A stretch of DNA of 41,693 nt from NCBI GenBank assembly GCA_038254545.1, contig JBBSGB010000033.1, forward strand, positions 1 to 41,693. Reading direction: 5' to 3'. Shown here piece after piece: positions 1-8,112 of the stretch. Made by a program: the position numbers and the translations under genes. The notes below the pieces were generated by a model, which searched no databases, was not told where the DNA came from, and saw nothing but the letters and a program-made list of their open reading frames with translations. Every line of letters starts with the position of its first letter. Position 1 is the first letter of the stretch. This DNA is from CAHJXF01 sp038254545 (lineage in GTDB: Bacteria; Pseudomonadota; Gammaproteobacteria; Burkholderiales; Burkholderiaceae_D).

Positions 1-185
1 ATCATGCGATCTTCGATCGCGGCCAGGCGCGCGGGACACTCGGGATGCCACGAGCCCATCTCGTGAGCCGAACAATCGGGATGCGAATACCACGCCGTAA
101 CGACCGCACGGGTTCTCGCAGTGCAATCGGATGCCGACGCGACGTCGGTCGCGATGCCGACAGAGTCTTCCGGGATGGTGTTCAT
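1..185 (-). CDS. Histone-deacetylase-family amidohydrolase, N-terminal part (runs off the left edge)
   Basis: Reading the minus strand from an ATG at 185 to the window edge gives about 61 uninterrupted codons. After a variable N-terminus of about 34 residues the peptide reads WYSHPDCSAHEMG, then WHPECPARLAAIEDRM. This is the entry segment of bacterial histone-deacetylase-like (AcuC/HdaH-type) zinc amidohydrolases, where an H-x-x-G-x-x-HPE-x-P-x-R pattern precedes the catalytic domain. The family deacylates acetyl-lysine, acetylpolyamines or related amides in the cytoplasm. The zinc-binding His/Asp residues lie outside the window, so activity cannot be judged. It is divergent from the MoxR gene with a gap of about 100 bp. 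The start is the first ATG that keeps the conserved segment in frame; an internal start is possible. Confidence 0.72.
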   Translation of the reverse strand, partial: MNTIPEDSVGIATDVASASDCTARTRAVVTAWYSHPDCSAHEMGSWHPECPARLAAIEDRM

Positions 186-285
186 GACGATGGGGCGGAC
201 AGCGGTGGCTGCCGATGCCTGGCGCAGAGCCGACGATTATGCCCGAGCACGAGTCCGGCAGGCGCACGTGCGAAAATCCACGCCC

Positions 286-1236
286 ATGCAGCTATCCCTC
301 GACGCACTGATCGCGCAAGTCTCCGAAGTCATCCTCGGCAAGGACACCGCCATCCGGCAATGCGTGACCTGCCTGCTCGCCGGCGGTCACCTGCTGATCG
401 AAGACCTGCCAGGTGTCGGCAAGACCACGCTTGCGCATGCACTCGCGGTGTCGCTCGGGCTGCGCTTCTCGCGCGTGCAATTCACCAGCGACCTGTTGCC
501 CACCGACATCGTCGGCGTGTCGATCTACGAGCGGCGCGAAGACGGCGCGTTAGCGACCGGGGCCGCGGGCCGTTTCGTATTTCATCCCGGCCCGATCTTC
601 TCGGAGATCCTGCTTGCAGATGAAGTCAATCGCGCCACGCCGAAGACGCAGAGCGCCCTGCTCGAAGCGATGGAAGAACGCCAGGTATCGTCCGACGGCG
701 CGACTCGCGCGTTGCCCGAACCTTTCTTCGTGATCGCCACGCAGAATCCCTTTCATCAGATCGGTACCTTTCCGTTGCCGGAGTCGCAACTCGATCGCTT
801 TTTGATGTGCATCGCGCTCGGCTATCCCGATGCGCGTGCCGAGCGCGCGCTGCTCGAGGGCGAAGACCGACGCCTGTTGATGAGGAGACTGAACCGCATC
901 CTCGATCCCGCGCAACTGCTGGCGCTCCAGTCCGAGGTGCGCGGTGTCCACGCTTCGTCTGCGCTACTCGACTACATCCAGGCCCTGGTCGCAGCGACGC
1001 GTCACTCCGCCACCTTCGCCGAGGGCCTTTCCCCGCGCGGTGCGCTGTCGCTGCTGCAGGCCGCACGCGCCTGGGCGCTGCTTGCGCAACGCGACCACGT
1101 GCTGCCCGAGGACGTGCAGGCAGTGTGGGTGCCGGTGGTCAACCATCGCCTGCGGCCGTTGGCGCCGCGCGGCGCATCGCACGTCGCGCAGCGCGAATCG
1201 GCGTTGCAACTGCTCGCGACCGTGCCGGTCTCGTGA
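286..1236 (+). CDS. MoxR-family AAA+ ATPase
   Basis: 316-aa protein of the MoxR AAA+ family, ATP-driven chaperones that mature or insert partners, often together with DUF58 and transglutaminase proteins. Visible features are Walker A GVGKTT (lysine about residue 46), Walker B LLADEVNRA (aspartate about 112), the family signature KTQSALLEAMEE, and sensor 1 in FFVIATQNP. The AAA lid follows, with LSPRGALSLLQAARAWA. An in-frame ATG at 121 would add 55 residues with no family match, so the ATG at 286, where typical MoxR homology begins, is preferred. It is the first gene of a four-gene operon. The DUF58 gene follows after 7 bp. Confidence 0.92.
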   Translation: MQLSLDALIAQVSEVILGKDTAIRQCVTCLLAGGHLLIEDLPGVGKTTLAHALAVSLGLRFSRVQFTSDLLPTDIVGVSIYERREDGALATGAAGRFVFHPGPIFSEILLADEVNRATPKTQSALLEAMEERQVSSDGATRALPEPFFVIATQNPFHQIGTFPLPESQLDRFLMCIALGYPDARAERALLEGEDRRLLMRRLNRILDPAQLLALQSEVRGVHASSALLDYIQALVAATRHSATFAEGLSPRGALSLLQAARAWALLAQRDHVLPEDVQAVWVPVVNHRLRPLAPRGASHVAQRESALQLLATVPVS

Positions 1237-1243
1237 GGATGCG

Positions 1244-2269
1244 ATGAGTGCGTCTGCGACGCGCCTCCGTGCGTACATCGCGACCAAGGTCTTTCAGCCG
1301 CGCGGCTCCGAAGCGGGCGAGGTCTTCCTCAACCAGCGCCGCGTCTTCATCCTGCCCACGCGCGCCGGCCTGATGCTGGCATTGATGCTGGTCGCGCTAC
1401 TGCTGGGCTCGATCAACTATTCGCTGTCGCTCGGCTTCGCGCTCACGTTCATGGTGGTCGGCGTGGCGTGGATCGGCATGCTGCTGACGTTTCGCAATCT
1501 CGCGCACCTGCATCTGCGGCCGCTGCGGGTCGATCCGGTGTTCGCGGGGGAACCTGCCGACTATCGGCTGGTGATTCGCAACGCGGCCGCCTTCGACCGC
1601 TATGCGATCAAGCTTAGATTCGACGGCCTGGCGCAGAGCGTCCCCTGCGATCCCGCCGCCGGTCTCGAAGAGGACGTGACGATCCCGGTGCCGACCACGC
1701 GCCGCGGCATGCAGGCGATGCCGCGCATCACGCTGACGACACGCTTTCCGCTCGGTCTGTGGCGCGCGTGGAGCTATTGGCAACCCGCGCTCTACGCATT
1801 GGTCTATCCGCGTCCCGCCGAGCCCGGTGTGCCGCTGCCGTTCGCGGAGGGTGATGGACGGGAAGCAGAGGCGCATCACGTGCGCGGCAGCGAGGACTTC
1901 GCCGGATTGCGCGCGTATGTACCCGGCGATCCGGTGCGCCACATCGCCTGGCGTGCGATGGCGCGCAATCCCGAAGGGCGGCCGCTCACCAAGATGTTCG
2001 ACGGCGGTGCGAGCGGCGAGGCGTGGCTGACTCTCGATGCCGCGCTCGCGCACACGGCCGCATTTGCAGGTGCACTGCGAGGAACACGGCAAGACGCGCA
2101 TCGAGACGCCGAGGAGGCCGCGCTCTCGCTGATCGCGCGCTGGGTGCTCGATGCCGAAGCGCAGGCGACGCGTTATGGCCTCGACCTGCATACCGTTCGC
2201 ATCGTGCCCGCTCACGGTCCGGCGCATCGCTCGGCCTGCCTGGAAGCGCTTGCGCTTTTCACGCGATGA
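1244..2269 (+). CDS. DUF58 domain protein
   Basis: 341-aa protein. After a short cytoplasmic N-terminus (FLNQRRVFILPTRAG) there are two closely spaced membrane segments at about residues 43-86. A soluble region follows, containing the DUF58 hallmark SEDFAGLRAYVPGD then RHIAWRAMAR at about residues 215-240. DUF58 proteins have a von Willebrand A-like fold and nearly always sit beside a MoxR ATPase; their biochemical role is unsettled. The start is the ATG 7 bp after the MoxR stop. The stop overlaps the next gene's start (ATGA), which suggests translational coupling. The reading frame is open far upstream inside moxR, but that part is shadow sequence. Confidence 0.88.
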   Translation: MSASATRLRAYIATKVFQPRGSEAGEVFLNQRRVFILPTRAGLMLALMLVALLLGSINYSLSLGFALTFMVVGVAWIGMLLTFRNLAHLHLRPLRVDPVFAGEPADYRLVIRNAAAFDRYAIKLRFDGLAQSVPCDPAAGLEEDVTIPVPTTRRGMQAMPRITLTTRFPLGLWRAWSYWQPALYALVYPRPAEPGVPLPFAEGDGREAEAHHVRGSEDFAGLRAYVPGDPVRHIAWRAMARNPEGRPLTKMFDGGASGEAWLTLDAALAHTAAFAGALRGTRQDAHRDAEEAALSLIARWVLDAEAQATRYGLDLHTVRIVPAHGPAHRSACLEALALFTR

Positions 2270-4491
2270 GCCTGCTGCCGCAGTCGTGGCGGTCATCCTC
2301 GGCGGGGTTATCGTCCAGGCCCGCCGCATCATTCACTTCACCTCCATCTCGCGATCGCGCGGTCTCGCGCGTCATCGCGGCGATCGCACGACGCGAACGC
2401 GAAGTGCGCGACATGATGTGGCTGCTGCTCACGCTCGTGTGGGTGCTCGCGCCACACGCGCTGGTGCTGCCGTCATGGGTCAGCGCCACGGTCGTGGCGT
2501 TGATCGTGTGGCGCGCGTGGATCACGTGGCGCGGGCATCGCCTGCCGCATCGCCTGCTGCCGATCGCGCTGACCTGCGTGGCAGGCATTGCCGTGTGGCT
2601 GCAGTATCGAACCATCTTCGGCAAGGACGCCGGCGTGGCGTTCGTGGTGATCCTGCTCGGATTGAAGCTGCTCGAAATGCGCGCGCGCCGCGACATCTTC
2701 GTGGTGATCTTCCTGTGCCTGTTCGTGATGTTGACCGCATTATTCGAATCGCAATCGATGGCGATGGCCGCCGTGTTGATGGTCGGCCTGTGGATGCTGG
2801 TCACCGCGCTGGTGTCGGTGCAGTTCGTGTCGCGCGAGCCGCGCTGGCGCGTCAAGGCGAGCATGGCCGCGCGGCTGGTGCTCTACGCGCTGCCGTTGAT
2901 GGCCGCGTTGTTCGTGTTCTTTCCGCGCGTCGAAGGACCGCTGTGGGGGATGCCGAGCGACGCGTACGCGGCCAAGACCGGGCTGTCCGAGACGATGTCA
3001 CCCGGCAGCTTCGGTCGCCTGTCGGAGTCGCGCGAGATCGCGTTTCGCGCGCGCTTCACGGGCCGTACTCCCGTGCCGGCCGAACGCTATTGGCGCGGGC
3101 CGGTGCTGGGTGTGTTCGATGGACGAGCGTGGACGCCGCTGACGTCCTCTCTGATGCCGCTGCGCGTGCGTCGCGCGTCCGCATCGACCAATGCATCGCG
3201 CAACATCGTGATCGATCCCGCATCGGCGGTCGATTACAGCGTGACGCTCGAGCCGAGCAATCGGCCGTGGCTGTTCGCGCTAGACATCCTTCCCGAGCGG
3301 CCGACGTCGAGCGCATTCGCCGCGCGCGTGCGGCCCGATCTGCAGGTCGTCGCCGACAGCCTGATCCACGATCGCGTGCTGTACACCGCCAGGTCGTACA
3401 CGCGCTATCGGGTGGGTGGTGACGAGAGCCGCGCGCGCATGCAGGACTGGCTGGAGCTGCCGCCAGGATTCAATCCCCGTACGCATGCCCTCGCCGCGCA
3501 GATGCAGGCCGAAGCGGGTCGCAGCGAGGCGGGGCTGGCAGGATCGATCGAACGAACGAACGAAGAAGCGCGTCACAATCGCGCGCTGATCGATCGCGCC
3601 ATCGCGATGATCCGCACGCAGGGCTTCGTCTACACGCTCGATCCGCCGCCGCTCGGTCGCGACTCGGTCGACGAGTTTCTCTTCGATAGCAAGCGCGGTT
3701 ACTGCGAACACTATGCAAGCGCCTTCGTGGTCCTGATGCGCGCGCTCGACATCCCGGCGCGCGTCGTGACCGGCTATCAGGGCGGCGAGATCAATCCCGT
3801 CGATGGTTATCTCGAAGTCAGGCAGCGCGACGCCCATGCGTGGGCCGAGGTGTGGCTGACGGGCGAGGGTTGGATGCGCGTCGATCCGACGGCCGCGGTA
3901 GCGCCCGATCGCATCGAGCGCGGCACGGCCGAAGCGCTCGCGGACGCGCAGGGCTTTGCTGGCTTCAAAGTTTTTGGCGGGCAGGGTTCGTGGCTCGCCG
4001 ACCTCTTGCAGAAGACGCGTTTCAACTGGGATGCGGTCGGCAACGCCTGGAATCAATGGGTGCTCGCGTACAACACCGATCGGCAGAGCTCGCTGTTGTC
4101 GGGGCTGGGCATCGAGAAGATCGATTGGCAGGTGCTGACGATCGCATTGATCATCACGTTCGGTGCGCTGCTCGCCGGCATCGGCGCGCTCACCGTGTTT
4201 CGCCGTGTCAGGCCCGACCCGATGGTGATGTTGTACGACAAGGCCTGCGCGACCCTGGCGCGCGCGGCGCGATCGAAAGATGCGGCCACGCATGCGAGCG
4301 AGCGCCATGCGTCCGAAGGGCCGCGCGCCTATCTCGCGCGAATTCGCGAGCGCCTGCCCGAGCCCTTGCGAGCGCGGGCCGACGCGACCATCGCACTCTA
4401 TGAGCAACTGCGCTGTGCGCGACACGACGCCGGCGGGGGCGCCACACTGCGCGCCCGCTTCGCCGCGAGCGTCGCCGCGCTGCGTTCCTGA
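2266..4491 (+). CDS. TgpA-like membrane-anchored transglutaminase
   Basis: 741-aa protein with the three-part layout of TgpA/DUF3488 proteins. An N-terminal hydrophobic region (about residues 50-225) holds several membrane helices. A periplasmic transglutaminase-like core follows, then a single C-terminal helix (about 622-645) and a short cytoplasmic tail like DUF4129. The papain-type triad is intact: Cys480 in GYCEHYA, His524 in DAHAWAEVW, Asp540 in RVDPTAA. Pseudomonas TgpA is essential and linked to the cell envelope; the substrate is unknown. The start overlaps the DUF58 stop by 4 bp. A later start at about 2414 (MMWLLL) is also possible. The mltB-type gene begins 1 bp after its stop. Confidence 0.9.
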   Translation: MSLLPQSWRSSSAGLSSRPAASFTSPPSRDRAVSRVIAAIARREREVRDMMWLLLTLVWVLAPHALVLPSWVSATVVALIVWRAWITWRGHRLPHRLLPIALTCVAGIAVWLQYRTIFGKDAGVAFVVILLGLKLLEMRARRDIFVVIFLCLFVMLTALFESQSMAMAAVLMVGLWMLVTALVSVQFVSREPRWRVKASMAARLVLYALPLMAALFVFFPRVEGPLWGMPSDAYAAKTGLSETMSPGSFGRLSESREIAFRARFTGRTPVPAERYWRGPVLGVFDGRAWTPLTSSLMPLRVRRASASTNASRNIVIDPASAVDYSVTLEPSNRPWLFALDILPERPTSSAFAARVRPDLQVVADSLIHDRVLYTARSYTRYRVGGDESRARMQDWLELPPGFNPRTHALAAQMQAEAGRSEAGLAGSIERTNEEARHNRALIDRAIAMIRTQGFVYTLDPPPLGRDSVDEFLFDSKRGYCEHYASAFVVLMRALDIPARVVTGYQGGEINPVDGYLEVRQRDAHAWAEVWLTGEGWMRVDPTAAVAPDRIERGTAEALADAQGFAGFKVFGGQGSWLADLLQKTRFNWDAVGNAWNQWVLAYNTDRQSSLLSGLGIEKIDWQVLTIALIITFGALLAGIGALTVFRRVRPDPMVMLYDKACATLARAARSKDAATHASERHASEGPRAYLARIRERLPEPLRARADATIALYEQLRCARHDAGGGATLRARFAASVAALRS

Positions 4492-4492
4492 C

Positions 4493-5683
4493 ATGACTTC
4501 GGCTCGACGTCGCTTCTGCGGTTCGGCTGCACTCGCGCTCGCGCTTCCGCTTGCGCGTCCCTTGGCTTTCGGCCTCGCCGCGATCGCGAGTCCAGGCGCG
4601 GCCGTCGCGGCCAAGCGTAAACCGAAGAAGCCCGTTGCATCGAAGCCCTCGGTCGAACCGATCGATTATTCGCAACGCGCCGACGTACTCGACTACATCG
4701 ACGAGCTGGTTGCGCGCGAAGGCTTCGCGCGCGACGCCTTGATCCGTCTGTTCGCGGACGCGCACTACAGCGCAACCGCGGCGCGCCTGATGATGCCCGC
4801 AACGGTCAACGTCAGGCGCGACTGGAACGTCTATCGCGCCCGCTTCGTCGAGCCGGTGCGCCTGGGCTCGGGCTTCAGGTTCTGGGACGACAACGCGGCG
4901 CTGCTCGAACGTGCGGAGCGCGACTACGGCGTGCCGCCCGAGATCGTGGTCGGCATCCTCGGCGTCGAAACCGTCTATGGTCGCAACACCGGCAGCTTTC
5001 GCGTGATCGACGCACTGACGACTCTGGCGTTCGACTATCCGAACAAGGCGCGCGACCGCTCGGCTTTCTTTCGCGAGCAATTGACCGATGCCCTGGTCCT
5101 CACGCGCAACGACGCCAGCGACATGAAGGGTGGAACAAGCGCCGCCGCCGCCTTGCGTGGCTCCTATGCGGGCGCGATCGGCATGCCGCAATTCATGCCG
5201 GGCAGCATCCTGCGCTTTGCGGTCGACTATGACGGCGACGGCCGCATCGATCTCGTGGGCAGTACCGCCGACATCATCGGCAGCGTCGCGAACTTCCTGG
5301 CGCAGCACGGATGGGTCCGCGATCTTGTTACCCATGTGCCGCTGGTACATGCGCAACCCTTCGATCCCCTGCAGGCTGTGAGCATCGAGGCGATGGTGAG
5401 CGCGGGCAGCGCGCCGAGCTATGCCTATGCCGACCTGGTGGCCGCGGGATTTGCCGCAGCATCGTCAGGCGCCGGGGCAGGCCAGGCGACGCCACCTGGC
5501 ACGCCGCTCGCGCTGATCGACCTGCCCAGCGGCAGCGATGCGAGCGGCAACGCCATCGTGGGCTATCTCGCGGGCACGCAGAACTTCCACGTGATCACGC
5601 GCTACAACCGCAGCTACTTCTATGCGTTCTCGGTGATCGAGTTGGGGGGCACGATCAAGGCGCTGCGGATGGCACGCCGATAG
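4493..5683 (+). CDS. mltB: Lytic murein transglycosylase B (MltB-like)
   Basis: 396-aa exported protein of the SLT_2/MltB family, which cleaves the MurNAc-GlcNAc bond of peptidoglycan to leave 1,6-anhydro-MurNAc. The N-terminus has arginines (SARRRF) then a hydrophobic stretch, so it is a signal peptide and possibly Tat-type. The catalytic glutamate is Glu159 in ILGVETVYGRNTG. Other family landmarks are GSYAGAIGMPQFMP, DYDGDGRIDL and the terminal YNRSYFYAFSVIEL. No lipobox is evident and there is no C-terminal peptidoglycan-binding domain, so it is probably soluble and periplasmic rather than a lipoprotein. It is the last gene of the moxR-DUF58-tgpA operon, which suggests a shared envelope role. 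Confidence 0.92.
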   Translation: MTSARRRFCGSAALALALPLARPLAFGLAAIASPGAAVAAKRKPKKPVASKPSVEPIDYSQRADVLDYIDELVAREGFARDALIRLFADAHYSATAARLMMPATVNVRRDWNVYRARFVEPVRLGSGFRFWDDNAALLERAERDYGVPPEIVVGILGVETVYGRNTGSFRVIDALTTLAFDYPNKARDRSAFFREQLTDALVLTRNDASDMKGGTSAAAALRGSYAGAIGMPQFMPGSILRFAVDYDGDGRIDLVGSTADIIGSVANFLAQHGWVRDLVTHVPLVHAQPFDPLQAVSIEAMVSAGSAPSYAYADLVAAGFAAASSGAGAGQATPPGTPLALIDLPSGSDASGNAIVGYLAGTQNFHVITRYNRSYFYAFSVIELGGTIKALRMARR

Positions 5684-5685
5684 AC

Positions 5686-6126
5686 CTACCGCGGCCCCCA
5701 GATCGACGTCAGGTCCGGCACCGAATACTCCGCTTCCTCGGCCGGCGCGCGCAGCGCATCGACGTGCGCGCGAATCGCATCGAGATGCTCGGCGATCAGC
5801 ATGCGGCGCACGAAGTTCTCGTACTCGCGCTTGATCGACTCCTTGCCGGTGTCGATGCGTTGCCATTTGCCGTCGGAGGCGCGTATCGAGATGCGATAGG
5901 CGACCTGGATGTATTCGCCGTTGACACGGAAGCTGTTGGACTTGTTGACGCGATGGCGGATCGTGCCCTCATCGACCAGCGGCTGGTAAGACGCGAGCAA
6001 TTCCTTGTGCAGTAGCGCGCTCTTGCCGATCTTGTTGCGATGGCGCGTCTTGATGACTTCATAGAGATCCGGATGCTCGCTGATGAAGCGCTCCAGAATC
6101 GACTGCCTCGACTCTTCGATGTCCAT
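5686..6126 (-). CDS. Conserved hypothetical protein, 146 aa
   Basis: A soluble, charged protein that I do not recognise. It begins MDIEESRQSILERFISEHPD and has no signal peptide or membrane helix. The central KIGKSALLHKELLAS and the later YENFVRRMLIAEHLDAI look helical. Support for a real gene is an AGGA ribosome-binding site at good spacing before the ATG, coding-like composition, and a snug fit: its stop lies 2 bp from the convergent mltB stop, with 106 bp to cysM. Its role is unknown. Confidence 0.75.
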   Translation of the reverse strand: MDIEESRQSILERFISEHPDLYEVIKTRHRNKIGKSALLHKELLASYQPLVDEGTIRHRVNKSNSFRVNGEYIQVAYRISIRASDGKWQRIDTGKESIKREYENFVRRMLIAEHLDAIRAHVDALRAPAEEAEYSVPDLTSIWGPR

Positions 6127-6232
6127 GGTCTTCCTGTGATCGGACCGGAACTGCGGCGACTACGATACCCGAAAGATGTGCGGGGTGGCCACCGCAGCGA
6201 GCACAAAGGCAGCGCCGCGCGACGCAAGTGTC

Positions 6233-7180
6233 TCAGGCGGGAAACACACCGGTCGAGAGATAGCGGTCTCCGCGATCGCAAACTACGAAGACGATGGTGG
6301 CGTTCTCGAGCGTCTCGGCGACGCGCAGCGAGATCACTAGCGCTCCCGCAGCCGAGATGCCGCAGAAGATGCCTTCCTCGGCCGCCATGCGGCGCGCCAT
6401 CGCCTCGGCATCGGCCTGGCTCACGTTCTCGGTCTGGTCCACGCGAGACGCGTCGAAGATCTTCGGCAGGTAAGCCTCGGGCCATTTGCGGATGCCGGGA
6501 ATCTGCGAGCCCTCGTCGGGCTGCGCGCCGACGATGCGGATCGAAGGATTCTTTTCCTTCAGGAACCGCGATACGCCCATGATGGTCCCGGTGGTGCCCA
6601 TGCTGGACACGAAGTGCGTCACCGTACCCTGCGTGTCGCGCCAGATTTCCGGGCCGGTGGTCTCGTAGTGCGCGCATGGGTTGTCGGGATTGGCGAACTG
6701 GTCGAGGATCACGCCCCGCCCTTCGCTCTGCATCTTCTCGGCGAGGTCGCGCGCGAACTCCATGCCGCCATCCTTCGAGGTCAGCACGATCTCGGCGCCG
6801 AAGGCGCGCATCGTCTGGCGGCGCTCCATCGACAGGTGCTCGGGCATGATCAGCACCATGCGATAGCCGCGGATCGCGGCCGCCATCGCGAGCGCGATGC
6901 CGGTGTTGCCGCTGGTCGCTTCGATCAGCGTGTCGCCGGGCTTGATGGTGCCGCGCTCCTCGGCGCGCCTGATCATCGACAGGGCCGGCCTGTCCTTCAC
7001 CGATCCGGCGGGATTGTTGCCCTCGAGCTTGCCGAGGATGACGTTGCCGCGCCTCTGGTTGCGTTCGCCCGGAATGCGCAGCAGCCGCACCAGCGGGGTA
7101 TTGCCGACCGTGTCTTCGATGGTCGGGTAGCGAATGTCGGCGTGAGTGTGCGTCTGCGCGCGAGAAGAACTGGCCTGCAT
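6233..7180 (-). CDS. cysM: Cysteine synthase B (O-acetylserine sulfhydrylase B)
   Basis: 315-aa PLP enzyme of cysteine biosynthesis that converts O-acetylserine plus sulfide (CysM also uses thiosulfate) to cysteine. The PLP lysine is Lys62 in NNPAGSVKDRPALS. The substrate loop TSGNTGIALA and phosphate-binding SSMGTTGTIMGVSRF are present. The features that favour CysM over CysK are EGNNPAGSVKDR, HFVSSMGTTGTI, GIRKWPEAYLP and the ending CDRGDRYLSTGVF. Compared with E. coli CysM it has about 20 extra N-terminal residues, so an internal start is possible. It stands alone, downstream of the terminated ComEA-like gene. Confidence 0.95.
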   Translation of the reverse strand: MQASSSRAQTHTHADIRYPTIEDTVGNTPLVRLLRIPGERNQRRGNVILGKLEGNNPAGSVKDRPALSMIRRAEERGTIKPGDTLIEATSGNTGIALAMAAAIRGYRMVLIMPEHLSMERRQTMRAFGAEIVLTSKDGGMEFARDLAEKMQSEGRGVILDQFANPDNPCAHYETTGPEIWRDTQGTVTHFVSSMGTTGTIMGVSRFLKEKNPSIRIVGAQPDEGSQIPGIRKWPEAYLPKIFDASRVDQTENVSQADAEAMARRMAAEEGIFCGISAAGALVISLRVAETLENATIVFVVCDRGDRYLSTGVFPA

Positions 7181-7245
7181 GGAGAACGAAGCTGAGCTTT
7201 TCGAAGTGACGATGAAGGGCGAAAGAAGGCGATCAGTGTAGCCAC

Positions 7246-7272
7246 AAAAACCAAACCCCGCGAAGGCGGGGT
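7246..7272 (-). terminator. Rho-independent terminator of the ComEA-like gene
   Basis: On the minus strand a perfect 7-bp GC-rich stem (ACCCCGC/GCGGGGT, 7255-7272) with a 4-base loop is followed by TTTGGTTTTT. It starts about 58 bp beyond the stop of the 7331-8005 gene and separates it from cysM. Confidence 0.82.
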
Positions 7273-7330
7273 CTGGTGTGGGGCCTGCAACGCGGGGCTC
7301 GACGATGCGAACCCCGTGGGGCAGCGAGGC

Positions 7331-8005
7331 TTACTTCTTCGTCGTCGTGGTGGTGCTGTCGGTCGCAGTTGCGTCGCCCTTCTTGGACTTCGACTTGGTG
7401 GTCTTGGTCTCCGTGGTCGCTGCGTCATCAGCCTTGGACGACTTCGTCGTTTTGGTCTCGGTCGCCATCGCCGCGCCGTCCTTGCCGTCCTTCTTCATGG
7501 TCGTCGTCTTGGTGGCCTTGGTGTCGCCCATCGCGTCGGACTTGGTCGCGGTGGTGGTGCTCTTCGACACGGCCGCGGTGGTGCTCGGCGCCTCGGTCCT
7601 CGACTTCGTGACCGTGGTCTTGCTGTTCACGTCGGCTGACGGCGGGACCGCGGCAGACGCCGTGCCGGACTTGCCGGTGGTCGTCTTGCTGCTCGTCGTG
7701 GCTGGTGCCATCGCGGGCGCATCGGCCTTGGCCTTGCCACCGACCGTCAGCCCGGCTTGGGAGAACGTGGCCGAGTTCTTGTCGCCGACGCCCGAGACGC
7801 GGGTTTCCAGATCGGCCCAATCCTTGAAGTTGCCCTTCTTGCGTTCGGCGATGATCTTCGCCGAGATCGCCGGGCCTATGCCCTTGATCGATTCGAGCTG
7901 CGCCTGATCAGCGCTATTGACATCGACCGCCGCGAGCGCGAAGCCGGTCGCGGCGAAGAATGCGACGGCCACCGTCGCGAGCGAAACCATCAGTCTCTTG
8001 AGCAT
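7331..8005 (-). CDS. ComEA-like helix-hairpin-helix protein with Thr/Lys-rich tail
   Basis: 224-aa predicted exported protein. A signal peptide (MLKRLMVSLATVAVAFFAAT, ending near FALAA) is followed by a ComEA-type helix-hairpin-helix domain at about residues 25-85 (VDVNSADQAQLESIKGIGP, later LETRVSGVGDKNSATF). The rest, about 135 residues, is low-complexity Thr/Lys/Ser/Ala ending TTTTTKK. Short ComEA proteins bind DNA in the periplasm during uptake. The long basic tail is not typical of ComEA and could bind DNA or the cell wall. The ATG at 8005 has a GGAG site 7 bases upstream; an ATG 17 codons earlier lacks homology. A terminator follows. Confidence 0.85.
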   Translation of the reverse strand: MLKRLMVSLATVAVAFFAATGFALAAVDVNSADQAQLESIKGIGPAISAKIIAERKKGNFKDWADLETRVSGVGDKNSATFSQAGLTVGGKAKADAPAMAPATTSSKTTTGKSGTASAAVPPSADVNSKTTVTKSRTEAPSTTAAVSKSTTTATKSDAMGDTKATKTTTMKKDGKDGAAMATETKTTKSSKADDAATTETKTTKSKSKKGDATATDSTTTTTKK

Positions 8006-8112
8006 GCGTGTCTCCTGTCGTTCGAAACCCCCGAGCAGGCGAGGGCGGTCCTGCACCCATCAACGGCGGATCGGACAGGCCAGTTGACACAAGGCGCGTT
8101 CGCAAATGGTCG

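Noticed and set aside
7331..7700. Repetitive-looking Thr/Lys codon tract as a DNA repeat or array
   Set aside because: The period is irregular and the frame is maintained to a stop with a terminator, so it is a low-complexity coding tail and not a repeat array or CRISPR.
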